From NCBI GenBank assembly GCA_023664485.1, contig JAMPFK010000014.1, forward strand, positions 1-64,000: 64,000 nucleotides of DNA. The letters run 5' to 3'. The notes under the pieces were generated by a model. It had not been told where the DNA came from. It did not search any database and worked only from the letters and a program-made list of their open reading frames with translations. The position numbers and the translations under genes were made by a program. This document shows, piece by piece, positions 1 to 9,088 of this stretch (position 1 is the first letter of the stretch; every line of letters begins with the position of its first letter). This stretch comes from Bacteroides fragilis (lineage in GTDB: Bacteria > Bacillota > Clostridia > Lachnospirales > Lachnospiraceae).

Positions 1-52
1 GCGACCTCCTGGTCCCAAACCAGGCGCTCTAGCCAAGCTGAGCCACACCCCG
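1..52 (-). tRNA. tRNA-Pro (anticodon TGG), partial
   Basis: Read on the minus strand from position 52, the sequence gives an acceptor arm beginning CGGGGTG, a D arm, and an anticodon stem CCTGG/CCAGG closing the loop TTTGGGA with anticodon TGG. The D-arm GGCTCAG and the anticodon stem-loop fit bacterial tRNA-Pro. The T arm and the 3' end lie outside the window. Confidence 0.9.
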
Positions 53-163
53 GTAAGCGGCATTTTATGTTTTTTCAGTCACAACGCAAGGTATATTATA
101 TAATATGAAGATTTGTCTGTCAACCTTTTTTCTGATTTTTCAGTTTTTGAATTTACATCCACT

Positions 164-643
164 CTACAGATAATTCACCGTATAGTGCGCCTCTCCGCCT
201 CTGTCGATCTCCATCAATATGTACGATGGCCGTCTTCCCTCCTGCCGCGGATAGCTCATACTGCCGGGATTTATCAATGTCAGATCCCGGCCGATGTCGA
301 TGACCGGTTTATGGGTGTGGCCGCACATAACGATATCCGCCTCCCGGTCCCTCGCTTCCTGCTTAATGATCTCATAATTCATGGAAACGCAGTAATGATG
401 TCCATGCGTCAGCCATACTTTATATTTTCCTATCATAAATTCTTTTTCTTTCGGCATCGGGGACAGGAAATCATTGTTTCCCCGCACCATCTGCACCGGA
501 CAGCCTGCCGCTTCTTCGATGACGGCTTCGCTGCCTTCCACATCGCCGCAGTGCACCACCATATCCACCGGCCTGACCTTATCCATCACTTTCAGAAAAT
601 TTTCGTTCCGGCGGTGGGTATCGCTTATCACAAGTATTTTCAT
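164..643 (-). CDS. YfcE/MJ0936-type metallophosphoesterase
   Basis: The product is a small cytoplasmic metal-dependent phosphodiesterase of about 159 residues. The calcineurin-like motifs are visible in order: D-x-H (ISDTH) at residues 7-10, the GD motif in VVHCGDVEG, GNND in RGNND, and GHTH near the C-terminus (VMCGHTHKP). The frame stays open further upstream, but the start at 643 is chosen because a GGGGAG ribosome site lies just before it and the protein begins MKILVISDTH as in the family. It follows the rdgB-like gene with about 100 bp between them, an order common in Firmicutes. The physiological substrate is not known from sequence. Confidence 0.88.
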   Translation of the reverse strand: MKILVISDTHRRNENFLKVMDKVRPVDMVVHCGDVEGSEAVIEEAAGCPVQMVRGNNDFLSPMPKEKEFMIGKYKVWLTHGHHYCVSMNYEIIKQEARDREADIVMCGHTHKPVIDIGRDLTLINPGSMSYPRQEGRRPSYILMEIDRGGEAHYTVNYL

Positions 644-654
644 AGAAACTCCCC

Positions 655-745
655 ATTCTTGCTCAGCCCGCCAATTCAGGCGGCGCCGAAAGCGCCCTGG
701 CATTAAACTGCCTGTGAAAAATAAGCTATCAGGCTTATTTTTCAA
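655..745 (-). repeat. Intergenic hairpin repeat, copy A
   Basis: A 12-bp perfect inverted repeat (arms 715-726 and 733-744, TGAAAAATAAGC with a 6-nt loop) overlaps the stop codon of the rdgB-like gene. It is followed by GGCGC/GCGCC-type short stems and by the string GGGCTGAGCA just before the next ribosome site. Related sequence occurs at 2515-2571, 8286-8325 and 15425-15513. Confidence 0.7.
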
Positions 746-1344
746 CCTATGCCCCTTTTTTTCAGCTCTTCCTTCATAGCCGAAAGCGCCCTGCCCCGGT
801 GGCTGACCGCGTTCTTCTCTTCCTCACGCAGCTGCGCGGAAGTACAGCCGTATTCCGGCAGATAAAAAACAGGATCGTAACCGAAACCATTCTCGCCCTC
901 AGGTTCATAGCCGATTCTGCCCTCTATGATGCCGAGCGTCGTAAAAACCTCTCCGTCCGGCATCGCCGCCGCGGTCGCGCAGACAAATCTGGCCGTCCGT
1001 TTTTCGTCCGGCACGCCCTTCATGCGTTCTAACAGGTTCGCATTCTTGATATCATAGGAAGTATCTTCTCCCAGATACCGCGCGGAGTAGATACCCGGCT
1101 CTTTGTTCAGATAATCGATTTCCAGTCCGGAATCGTCGGCAAGCACGATATGATTCGTCCTTTCTGCCGCCGCTTTTGCCTTGATAATGGCATTTTCCTC
1201 AAAGGTCTTTCCGTCCTCTACGATATCGGCTTCGATGCCGGCCTCTTTCATGGACAGAAGCTCTGCGTCCATTCCTCCGAGAATCTGGCGGATCTCCCGC
1301 ATTTTTCCTTCATTTCCAGTGGCAAAAATAATCGTCTGCTTCAT
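742..1344 (-). CDS. rdgB: RdgB/HAM1 XTP/dITP pyrophosphatase
   Basis: This 200-residue protein belongs to the HAM1/RdgB family, which hydrolyses non-canonical purine triphosphates (XTP, dITP) to monophosphates and so keeps them out of nucleic acid. Family motifs are all present: TGNEGK at residues 9-14, the ADDSGLE metal/substrate loop near residue 70, ENGFGYDPVF near 150 and SHRGRA near the C-terminus. Length is normal. It lies upstream of the YfcE-type gene on the same strand. Its leader (GAGAAAGG, then 13 nt to the ATG) closely matches the leader of the amidase-like gene. Confidence 0.95.
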   Translation of the reverse strand: MKQTIIFATGNEGKMREIRQILGGMDAELLSMKEAGIEADIVEDGKTFEENAIIKAKAAAERTNHIVLADDSGLEIDYLNKEPGIYSARYLGEDTSYDIKNANLLERMKGVPDEKRTARFVCATAAAMPDGEVFTTLGIIEGRIGYEPEGENGFGYDPVFYLPEYGCTSAQLREEEKNAVSHRGRALSAMKEELKKRGIG

Positions 1345-1383
1345 CTCAATAACGATACCTTTCTCTTAGCCTGCGCTGTCTTT

Positions 1384-2493
1384 TCAATCATCATAAGCTT
1401 TCATGATCGCCTGATAGATTCCCTCTGCAATTTTCTGAATATAATCTTCCCTGGCTAACAGGATTTTTTCCTGCCCGTTGCTGAGATAGCCTACCCGGAT
1501 TGCCGCCGCCGGCACGGTCGCTTCATTGAGCACCGTATCCTCCTGATCCGTCTCGAATATTCCGTTGGCCTTTCCGCTGATTGCCGTAACGACTTCCTTT
1601 TCCAGCAGATCGGCCAATTCCAGATTGCCGAAACCCGGAATAAAAAACTGTCTGTTATATACCGCTTCCGTCCCATAAATTTTGGAGTCCGCATTCTCGT
1701 TTATCTCGATCCGAATCAGCATATCGGCTTTCGCGGCGTTCGTTAAGCCGACGCGGTCCTCTTCAGAAATCTCGCTGTCATCCATCCGGGTATAATAAAC
1801 CTTGATATCCGTTTCATCCAGCTTTTTCTTCAAAGCGCGGGCAATTTCCAGCGTGATATCTTTTCCCTCCAGCCCGTCCGTAGCCGCTCCCGTCACGCCG
1901 CCTCCATAGGCCGGGTCAATAACGACGATTTTATCGTAAGCTTCCTTAGGCGTCATGAACTCAATATACAATTTATTGTCCTCAAAAATACTATGATATT
2001 CGTATATATCTGTCAACCGGAATTTCAGCCGGAAAGCGTCCGCCCCGTTCTCGAAACGTCCGTCGATGACCGCGCTCCGGTTGCCGTAAACGCCCTGTGT
2101 CCGGTAAAAGCTTTCATAACCGGCGTCTTCCGCTTCCTGCTTAATGCTCACCCATAACTCTTTATCCATATAATGATTTTCTATCGTTACGCTCTCGGCC
2201 TTCACATCCGTATGCAGCGGGATGCAGAAATAATTCATTTCCTGTCCGTTCTGCGCGAACAGAATATTGTTCTGCTCCGGCAGGGCCTCCGAACCGTTCT
2301 CCTGCCCCGGCGCCGGCGCACCCTGCGGATTTTGTCCCGTTCCTTCCGGCGTACTCTGTATGGCTTCATCCTGCGCCACATCCGCAACGACGATCATTTT
2401 GTGCGAAGAATAATAAAAAATGACCGACAGCGCACAACATGCGAACAAAACCGTATAAACTGCCGTTCTTTTCATAAGTTGATTCTGCTGCAT
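1384..2493 (-). CDS. Membrane-anchored Amidase_3-like protein without zinc ligands
   Basis: The N-terminus has one membrane segment (about residues 8-26, TAVYTVLFACCALSVIFYY), then a Pro/Gly/Gln-rich linker, an unassigned beta-rich middle, and a C-terminal region shaped like N-acetylmuramoyl-L-alanine amidase (Amidase_3). Active members carry a G-H-G-G zinc motif, a catalytic/ligand Glu and an S-I-H-x-N-A motif. Here these read IDPAYGG and IRIEINEN, so both zinc His are replaced. It is probably a non-catalytic cell-wall binding or regulatory protein. The start at 2493 (MQQNQ) is preferred to 2505 because it aligns with the same leader seen before rdgB. Confidence 0.75.
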   Translation of the reverse strand: MQQNQLMKRTAVYTVLFACCALSVIFYYSSHKMIVVADVAQDEAIQSTPEGTGQNPQGAPAPGQENGSEALPEQNNILFAQNGQEMNYFCIPLHTDVKAESVTIENHYMDKELWVSIKQEAEDAGYESFYRTQGVYGNRSAVIDGRFENGADAFRLKFRLTDIYEYHSIFEDNKLYIEFMTPKEAYDKIVVIDPAYGGGVTGAATDGLEGKDITLEIARALKKKLDETDIKVYYTRMDDSEISEEDRVGLTNAAKADMLIRIEINENADSKIYGTEAVYNRQFFIPGFGNLELADLLEKEVVTAISGKANGIFETDQEDTVLNEATVPAAAIRVGYLSNGQEKILLAREDYIQKIAEGIYQAIMKAYDD

Positions 2494-2514
2494 TTTAATA
2501 ACCATGCCTTTCTC

Positions 2515-2571
2515 TCAACCTGCAAACTTTGGCCGCAGGCAAAAGCTGCGTGTGAAAAATTTATTTTTCAT
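2515..2571 (-). repeat. Intergenic hairpin repeat, copy B
   Basis: A palindrome TGAAAAAT-TT-ATTTTTCA (2553-2570) sits between the methyltransferase and amidase-like genes, followed by a GCAGG and GAGAAAGG leader. It is related to the other copies at 655-745, 8286-8325 and 15425-15513. The minus-strand leader GCAGG-YTR-AGAGAAAGG recurs before rdgB. Confidence 0.6.
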
Positions 2572-2586
2572 ACTTCCCATCCATCC

Positions 2587-3750
2587 TCACCGCCGCGCCT
2601 CTTTTTCCCGGTCGTGCCGGCATTTCGGCGGTTTCGGCCCCATGAACTGATAAAAATATGTTTTTATCATGCCATTATAAATTTTCCGGTTCTTATCCGC
2701 TTTTCTTCCTATATACCGCTCCGCCTGCTCATAGGCGGAAATCACATACATGGACCAGCTGTCGAGCGCCTGATAACGCTCGCCCAGCGTCCGGTACAGG
2801 CCGGGCAGCGCTTCTTTGTCCTCCAGGCGTTCCCCGTAAGGAGGATTGGTGATGATAAATCCATATTTTTTCGGATGGCTGAGCTGTTCCACGCCTCTGC
2901 GCTGGAAATGGATCATTTCTTCCACGCCCGAAAGCCGCGCGTTCTCTCTGGATACCGCCACCATTTTGTCATCGATATCATATCCCTGGATATCGGGTCT
3001 TATGCTTCTGTTTATGCCGTCCGCCGCTTCATCCATCGCCCGATACCAGCTTCTTTTCGGTATCAGATGGCTCCATTCCTCCGCCAGAAAGCTCCTGTTC
3101 GCCCCCGGCGCCACATTGGCCGCGATCATGGCCGCTTCGATCGGGAAAGTGCCGCTTCCGCAGAACGGATCCACCAGAATCCGGTCTCCACGCCAGGGCG
3201 TCAGCATAATCAGCGCCGCCGCCAGATTTTCCGCAATAGGCGCCTTCGCCGTCAGCTTCCGGTATCCTCTTTTATGCAGGGATTCCCCCGTCGTATCCAG
3301 TCCCACGACGACCTCGTCTTTCAGCAAAAAGACCCTTATCGGAAAAGAAGCGCCGCTTTCCGCAAACCATTCCTTATGGTAAACGGATTTCAGCCGTTCC
3401 ACTATGGCTTTTTTCATGATGGATTGTATGTCGGAGGGGCTGAAAAGCCTGCTTTTGACGCTGGCCGCTTTCGCCACCCAGAATTTCCCATCCTCCGGGA
3501 TATAGTTTTCCCATGGAATGCCGCGCGTGCCCTGAAAAAGCTCCTCGAAGGTCTCCGCATGAAAGCTGCCGGCCTTAAGCAGTATCCTTTCCGCCGTACG
3601 CAGAAAAACATTCGCGCGGCAGAGCGCGTTTTCATCTCCCGTGAAAGTCACGCGGCCGTCTTCCACCAAAGACACCTCGTATCCCAGATCCGTAATTTCC
3701 CTTTTTAAAACTGCTTCCAGCCCGAAATGGCATGGCGCGATAAACTCCAT
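2587..3750 (-). CDS. THUMP-domain 23S rRNA guanine-N2 methyltransferase (RlmL/YpsC type)
   Basis: This 387-residue protein has an N-terminal ferredoxin-like/THUMP region (about residues 1-160) and a C-terminal Rossmann methyltransferase. DPFCGSGTFPIEAA is the SAM-binding loop and NPPYGERL the catalytic N-P-P-Y motif. The family methylates guanine N2 in 23S rRNA; bacilli have a stand-alone copy such as YpsC. Start 3750 (MEFIAPCHFG) is chosen because the family begins here and GAAAGGA lies upstream; the longer frame adds a basic, non-conserved tail. It precedes the amidase-like gene on the same strand. Confidence 0.9.
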   Translation of the reverse strand: MEFIAPCHFGLEAVLKREITDLGYEVSLVEDGRVTFTGDENALCRANVFLRTAERILLKAGSFHAETFEELFQGTRGIPWENYIPEDGKFWVAKAASVKSRLFSPSDIQSIMKKAIVERLKSVYHKEWFAESGASFPIRVFLLKDEVVVGLDTTGESLHKRGYRKLTAKAPIAENLAAALIMLTPWRGDRILVDPFCGSGTFPIEAAMIAANVAPGANRSFLAEEWSHLIPKRSWYRAMDEAADGINRSIRPDIQGYDIDDKMVAVSRENARLSGVEEMIHFQRRGVEQLSHPKKYGFIITNPPYGERLEDKEALPGLYRTLGERYQALDSWSMYVISAYEQAERYIGRKADKNRKIYNGMIKTYFYQFMGPKPPKCRHDREKEARR

Positions 3751-3995
3751 CAAAATGCCCGTATTCCTTTCTCGTCTTTTCCATAGTTTATTGTAAAGTT
3801 TTGTGCTTTTTCTGTCAATCACTCCGGTCAAAATTTGATTTACAATTCCCTGCGGGCATTATAAACTATAGTAGACGACATAACAAATTGCTCTTTCCGG
3901 CTTTTGCAAAAGCCATAATATAGGTAAGCTTTTACAAGTCCGAAAAGGCAATTTCCAATGTCGTTAACGATAAAAATGCAAAGGAGGCGGCAATC

Positions 3996-4942
<947 letters not shown>

Positions 4943-4946
<4 letters not shown>

Positions 4947-6061
4947 TGAAGATAATCGGAATCGGGCTGCTTTCCTTTTTTCTTCTATGGCTCCAGCGCA
5001 GGGTCTATGGAAGACTATGGAATAAAAATCTGGGCATCCGGCTGGAATTTACGGAGAACAGCCTTTTTGAGGGGGAAAAAGGTGAACTGCTCGAAATCAT
5101 CGAAAACGGCAAGCGCCTCCCGCTCCCGATGCTGAAGGTCAAATTCCAGACCGACAAAAATCTGCGCTTTACGGATTCAGAAAACTCCAGGGTCACGGAT
5201 CTGTACTACCGCAACGATATTTTTCAGGTAAAAGGCCGGGAACGGATCACGCGGAAACTGGAGTTTACCGCTATGAAAAGGGGCTATTACAGGATTCATA
5301 ATATCGATCTGGTCACGGCGGATCTTTTCCTTTCCGCGGAGATGATAGAAAGCAGGCAGACGGAGCAGTATTTCTATGTCTATCCCGCACCCTGTGTCTC
5401 GGAAGCACTGAAACGCTCCCTGCAGCAGCTGAACGGAGAAATTCTCACGAAAATGCATTTTCCGGAAGATCCCTTTGAATACCGGGGCATCCGGGAATAC
5501 CAGCCCTGTGACGATATGCGCAGCATCAACTGGAAGGCTACGGCCAAGACCGGGGCGTTAAAGGTCAATCAGAAAAACTATACTTCCCTGCAGACCGTCC
5601 GCATCTTTTTCAACATCGAGGATACGGGGATCCTGCGGAAGGATGAAGAAGTCGAGGCCTCCATAAGAATTGCCGCCGGAATCGCCGCCTTTTTCCTGAA
5701 TCAGGGCATCCGGGCCGCCTGCTATGGCAACGGCCGGGATATCCTGCACGGGGAGCCGGTACGGATAGAGCCCGGAGCGGGCGCCGGACAGCTGCAGCAG
5801 ATCTACCGCGCCCTCGCAAGAATCGATACGGGCCGGGAGGCCGCCGATTTTGCCGGAACCTTTGAAGAAAAGCTTTGGGAGGATATCGGCGGTACAACGA
5901 CGATTTTCATCTCCCCCAACGCTTATGACGGTTTTCTGGGGCTCATCAGCCGCTATCACCAGAAAGACCCGGAAAGCGTCTGGTTCTATCCGGCGCCAAA
6001 AGCGGAGCCGGAGCTCCCGGAGCTTCCGGACGAATGGAAAGGACATGTATTCTTTATATGA
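4943..6061 (+). CDS. DUF58 domain protein
   Basis: A 372-residue DUF58 protein. One hydrophobic segment lies at the N-terminus (IIGIGLLSFFLLWLQ). The diagnostic DUF58 block FEYRGIREYQPCDDMRSINW lies near residues 180-200, followed by KATAKTGALKVNQ. The C-terminal half has a VWA-like layout. Its partner is the MoxR ATPase just upstream, with which it shares a 4-bp ATGA overlap; the next gene overlaps its stop in the same way, so translation is probably coupled. The exact role is unknown; family members are linked to envelope assembly or stress. Confidence 0.9.
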
Positions 6062-7299
6062 AGCAGGAAAAAATCATCGCCGGAGCGGATATTCTGGCCA
6101 CACAAATGAATCATTGGACGCTTTTCTCTATCGCGGTAACAACGGCCGTCCTGTTCGGGAAAAAGGAGCCGCCCCTTGCATTATGGGCGGCCTGCGCCCT
6201 GCTTCCCGCCTTTTTCTTTTTTATCAGAAGATACACCAACCGTTTTCCGCTCATGGCGGGCAGCCATCTTTTATGCCTTCTGCTCCTGTTCGCCGCACCG
6301 GTTCCTGACCTTGCCGTCAAGATCCCGTTATGCCTTTACGGGGCCGGCCTGGCAATTTATTCCTTTTCCCTGCGGATCCGGACGGAAGAACGGCTGGATA
6401 ATGCTATTTCGCCGCCTGTCGCGATCGGTACCGCCGCTCTTTCTCTTTTCCTCCTGCACTACGAAAAGTATACGGAAGCGGATTTCTATTTTGCGGGCGT
6501 CGTTATTTTTTATTTCATATGTTATTATATCAGATGTTATTTAAATAGCTATCTCTATTTTCTGACGGTCAATGCCGGCAGCACCGGCTATATCCCCCGC
6601 CGGGAAATCTTTTTATCGGGCATAAGGCTCTCGACGGCTTTTACCCTGTTCGGAATGGCGGCGGTTCTGCTGATCTCCGACTGGAACTGGCCCGCACGGC
6701 TATACGGGGCCTTAAAGCAGGGTTTTCTCTGGCTCCGGGAACACGGCTTCTTCGCCTTTATCGCCTCGCTCTTCCGCCGGGAAACGGAACAGCCCCCGGA
6801 ACAAATGACGGCAATCCCATCCGCCTCTCCCGCAGGCATGGTTATGGAGTTCGGAGAACCGGGCCTTTTCTGGAAGATTCTGGAAAAAGTCATCGGAATC
6901 CTCATTCCGGTACTGCTTCTTTTGCTTTTTGGCCTGTTCCTGCTGCGCTTTATCAAAATGATATACGAACGCTTCCGCGAGAACAGGCTCTTTGCTCCGG
7001 CATCCGCGACAGACAGCGGCCGGGATATCCACGAACGGTACGAAGTCAAAAAAGAAAAAAAGAATCAAAAGCGCTTTCTGGCTTTCCTGAATCCCACGGA
7101 AAGGATCCGCCGTATCTACAGGCAGCGCATCTGGGCCAGGCGCGAAAGCCTTATGCATAACGAAGCCTCCCGGCCGCTCGGCGCTTACACCGCAAGAGAA
7201 TGCGGCCGCCTGCTTGCCGAAGAGCCGTTGTCGCGCATTTATGAAAAAGCCCGTTATTCAGGGGAGGAGTGTACCAGAGAAGATCTGAAAAAGATTTGA
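6058..7299 (+). CDS. Membrane protein of the MoxR/DUF58 operon (DUF4129-like tail)
   Basis: A 413-residue integral membrane protein with several N-terminal transmembrane segments (for example LFSIAVTTAVLFG, IGTAALSLFLLHY, VVIFYFICYYI) and another near residue 290 (GILIPVLLLLLFGLFLL). A basic cytoplasmic tail ends with a Y-E-K-A-R-Y-S motif, as in the DUF4129 tail of transglutaminase-type partners of MoxR/DUF58. Those partners usually carry a transglutaminase core; none is seen here. The start at 6058 overlaps the DUF58 stop by 4 bp, matching the previous gene pair. The function is inferred only from context. Confidence 0.8.
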   Translation: MKQEKIIAGADILATQMNHWTLFSIAVTTAVLFGKKEPPLALWAACALLPAFFFFIRRYTNRFPLMAGSHLLCLLLLFAAPVPDLAVKIPLCLYGAGLAIYSFSLRIRTEERLDNAISPPVAIGTAALSLFLLHYEKYTEADFYFAGVVIFYFICYYIRCYLNSYLYFLTVNAGSTGYIPRREIFLSGIRLSTAFTLFGMAAVLLISDWNWPARLYGALKQGFLWLREHGFFAFIASLFRRETEQPPEQMTAIPSASPAGMVMEFGEPGLFWKILEKVIGILIPVLLLLLFGLFLLRFIKMIYERFRENRLFAPASATDSGRDIHERYEVKKEKKNQKRFLAFLNPTERIRRIYRQRIWARRESLMHNEASRPLGAYTARECGRLLAEEPLSRIYEKARYSGEECTREDLKKI

Positions 7300-7305
7300 G
7301 AAAAA

Positions 7306-7340
7306 CGGCACAGCCTGACGCTGTGCCGCTTTTATTTTAG
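7306..7340. terminator. Bidirectional Rho-independent terminator
   Basis: The stem CGGCACAG/CTGTGCCG (7306-7313 and 7321-7328) has a 7-nt loop. T-rich sequence follows on the plus strand, and CGTTTTT follows on the minus strand. It ends the MoxR operon and the convergent small Asn/Gln-rich gene. Confidence 0.85.
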
Positions 7341-7498
7341 TAATTGTTTTTCTGGCTGTTCTGCGCATTGCTGCTGGAGCTGTTCTTAGAATTGTTCTTC
7401 TGATTGTTCTGAGAAGAATTCTGGCTGTTGCAGTTGTTCGCCTTGTCCTGCTGTTTCTCATTGTTCTGCGCGTTCTGGTTATAATCATTCTTAGACAT
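7337..7498 (-). CDS. Small Asn/Gln-rich protein (53 aa), possible spore protein
   Basis: A 53-residue protein with an excellent GGAGG site 7 nt upstream of its ATG and a terminator directly after it. It is almost entirely Asn, Gln, Ser and Lys, with repeated Q-N-N and Q-N-S units, one Cys and no hydrophobic core. This composition recalls the gamma-type small acid-soluble spore proteins (SspE-like), which store amino acids in spores. It lacks their exact repeat, so the assignment is an inference. A sigma-G-like promoter candidate lies just upstream. Confidence 0.65.
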   Translation of the reverse strand: MSKNDYNQNAQNNEKQQDKANNCNSQNSSQNNQKNNSKNSSSSNAQNSQKNNY

Positions 7499-7533
7499 TT
7501 TGCATACCTCCTGATTGATTTATATTACAGGAA

Positions 7534-7563
7534 TAGTATTGCATGATTTTAAAAAAAGTATTC
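7534..7563 (-). promoter_or_regulatory. Possible sigma-G-like promoter of the Asn/Gln-rich gene
   Basis: On the minus strand GAATA (7559-7563) is followed after about 18 nt by AATACTA, close to the forespore sigma-G pattern GHATR and cATnHTA. The spacing and orientation fit the small gene at 7337-7498. This is a weak match in AT-rich DNA. Confidence 0.3.
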
Positions 7564-7603
7564 AAAGCTCACATAGGTCTTTAGTACCATTTTTTTATGG
7601 AAA

Positions 7604-7642
7604 AGTACCAAAATATTCGTTAGTACTTTGGTACTATTTTTT
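7604..7642. repeat. Inverted repeat with T-run
   Basis: AGTACCAAA (7604-7612) and TTTGGTACT (7627-7635) form a 9-bp stem with a 14-nt loop, followed on the plus strand by ATTTTTT. A third GTACCA lies at about 7583. It could be a plus-strand terminator or an operator. The 273 bp between the small gene and the HAAS gene otherwise hold only AT-rich sequence and another 13-bp inverted repeat (7747-7776) that overlaps the HAAS stop codon. Confidence 0.45.
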
Positions 7643-7771
7643 GTTGCATTTTTTCAAAATATGTATATAATAATAATTGTAGATAGAAACACCCCTTCAA
7701 TTTTCTATTTACAAACCCTTATATTTTAATTATTTATACTCCCCTTAATAGCCCATTATTAACATAATGGG

Positions 7772-8230
7772 CTATTTTGTATTCCCCTGGATGATCTTGA
7801 CAACTACCAGAACGATCAGCCCTATCACAATAACCGGAAAGAAAACGGAAAGCAGGGAAGTCACAAGACCGATCACGACCACGACAGCCACCGTCATAAT
7901 GACCATCATCAGCCAGCCCGGCAGCATGATGCTGCGCCCGGAACCCCAACTGTGAGCCTTATCCTCCTCTATCACGTCTTCCGCAACTTCTTCATCATAC
8001 TCCTGATTGGAACCATAGCTGGCCCCTGCGCGCTTATTCGCTTCAATAATGCTCTTCGCGAGCAGTCTCGGATCGCCAAGCCGCGAAAGCACCTCCTCTT
8101 CCGTATTGCCTTTCTGCATTTCCGATTCGATATATTCCTGATAATACCGCACATTCTCCGCCACCTGGGCGCTGTCCAGCCCGCCGGCCAGCGTATGCTG
8201 TAATTTTTCAATAAACTCTCTTTTATCCAT
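7772..8230 (-). CDS. HAAS/DUF1700 membrane protein
   Basis: A 152-residue protein. The first 70 residues match the HAAS (DUF1700) domain: MDKREFIEKLQ, a tyrosine-rich helix (VRYYQEYIES) and the LGDPRLLAKSI motif. The C-terminus has two closely spaced membrane segments (MMVIMTVAVVVVIGLV and FPVIVIGLIVLVVV). Such proteins usually neighbour a PadR-type regulator and are thought to be envelope sensors; no PadR gene is seen here. Its stop codon lies inside a 13-bp inverted repeat. Confidence 0.82.
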   Translation of the reverse strand: MDKREFIEKLQHTLAGGLDSAQVAENVRYYQEYIESEMQKGNTEEEVLSRLGDPRLLAKSIIEANKRAGASYGSNQEYDEEVAEDVIEEDKAHSWGSGRSIMLPGWLMMVIMTVAVVVVIGLVTSLLSVFFPVIVIGLIVLVVVKIIQGNTK

Positions 8231-8285
8231 TTTTATCTTTGTACCCCCATGACTCCGCTCTGCGGAATCTCAAATCTTTCTCACA

Positions 8286-8325
8286 CTAAGCTGTCAGGCT
8301 TATTTTTCAACCTATTCTGCTTCTC
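8286..8325 (-). repeat. Intergenic hairpin repeat, half copy
   Basis: The minus strand reads ATAGGTTGAAAAATAAGC, then CTGACAGCTTA. This is the same string as copy A (655-745) with one base changed, but the right arm is lost. It sits in the leader of the HAAS gene. Confidence 0.55.
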
Positions 8326-8333
8326 AGTTTAAC

Positions 8334-8363
8334 ATAATATTTTCCGGTTGACTATTGTGTCAT
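8334..8363 (-). promoter_or_regulatory. Candidate promoter of the HAAS gene
   Basis: On the minus strand ATGACA (8358-8363) and TATTAT (8334-8339) are 18 bp apart, about 100 bp upstream of the HAAS start and ahead of the half hairpin repeat. The rest of 8231-8460 shows no further gene. Confidence 0.35.
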
Positions 8364-8460
8364 TCTTAAAAAATTATTAAGAAGGAAAAAACGTAGAATA
8401 ATTTGCATTCATCTGCTAAAATAGGAAATAGAAAAACGAAAAGAAAGCGAGGATGCATGA

Positions 8461-9006
8461 ATGCCGTTACCACAGGAAAAACCCTATACACTCAAAGATA
8501 TCTATGCCCTGCCGGATGGTCAGAGGGCGGAATTGATTGACGGACAGATTTATGATATGGCGCCGCCTGCCCGGATTCACCAACATCTGCTCATGAACCT
8601 TTCCGCACTCATCCATGACTATATCAAAAGCCAACGAGGGGATTGTCTTGTTTACCCCGCGCCATTTGCGGTATTTCTAAATAAGGATGAGCGAAACTAC
8701 GTTGAACCGGATATTTCTGTCATTTGCGACAAGAACAAACTGGACGATAAAGGCTGCAATGGCGCTCCCGACTGGATCATCGAAATCGTCTCCGCATCGA
8801 CCCAGCAGATGGATTACGGCGTCAAACTGTTCAAGTACCGCACAGCGGGCGTCCGGGAATACTGGATCGTGAATCCCCTGAAACAAACCGTTACCGTTTA
8901 TGATTTCGAACAGGAAAAAGAGACAAAGCAATATTCTTTTGACGATAATATCCCGGTATGTATTTATAAGGATTTAAACATACGGATCTTAGAACTGCTC
9001 GGATAA
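8461..9006 (+). CDS. Uma2-family (DUF820) PD-(D/E)XK nuclease-like protein
   Basis: A 181-residue Uma2/DUF820 protein. The PD-(D/E)XK-type core is visible: YVEPDISVI near residue 80, PDWIIEIVSAST near 105 and KLFKYRTAGVREYWIVNP near 125. The N-terminal E-L-I-D-G-Q-I-Y strand is typical. The family is abundant in cyanobacteria and scattered in Firmicutes, and its biological role is unclear. A GCGAGGA site precedes the chosen ATG. It stands alone on the plus strand between convergent neighbours. Confidence 0.88.
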   Translation: MPLPQEKPYTLKDIYALPDGQRAELIDGQIYDMAPPARIHQHLLMNLSALIHDYIKSQRGDCLVYPAPFAVFLNKDERNYVEPDISVICDKNKLDDKGCNGAPDWIIEIVSASTQQMDYGVKLFKYRTAGVREYWIVNPLKQTVTVYDFEQEKETKQYSFDDNIPVCIYKDLNIRILELLG

Positions 9007-9024
9007 AAGATAAAAAGACACGCC

Positions 9025-9067
9025 GCCGGGCGCAGCCGCAGGACGCATGAGCGGCACCGCGCCCGGC
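9025..9067. terminator. GC-rich hairpin between convergent genes
   Basis: GCCGGGCGC (9025-9033) pairs perfectly with GCGCCCGGC (9059-9067), with an inner GCCGC/GCGGC stem. There is no T-run, so termination is likely but not certain. It lies between the convergent Uma2 and lacI genes. Confidence 0.55.
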
Positions 9068-9088
9068 ACATACTGTTTCATAACCATC

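Noticed and set aside
3850..3960. A promoter for the MoxR operon
   Set aside because: Several TATAAA/TAATAT-like boxes occur, and a GGCTTTTG/CAAAAGCC palindrome, but none has a -35 box at good spacing.
7258..7488. An Arg/Thr-rich 76-codon minus frame
   Set aside because: It is the out-of-frame reading of the Asn/Gln-rich gene, which has the ribosome site and ends at the terminator.
7747..7776. A 13-bp inverted repeat as terminator of the HAAS gene
   Set aside because: On the HAAS strand it is followed by AAGGGGAG and not by T; the T-rich side is on the other strand, where no gene ends nearby.
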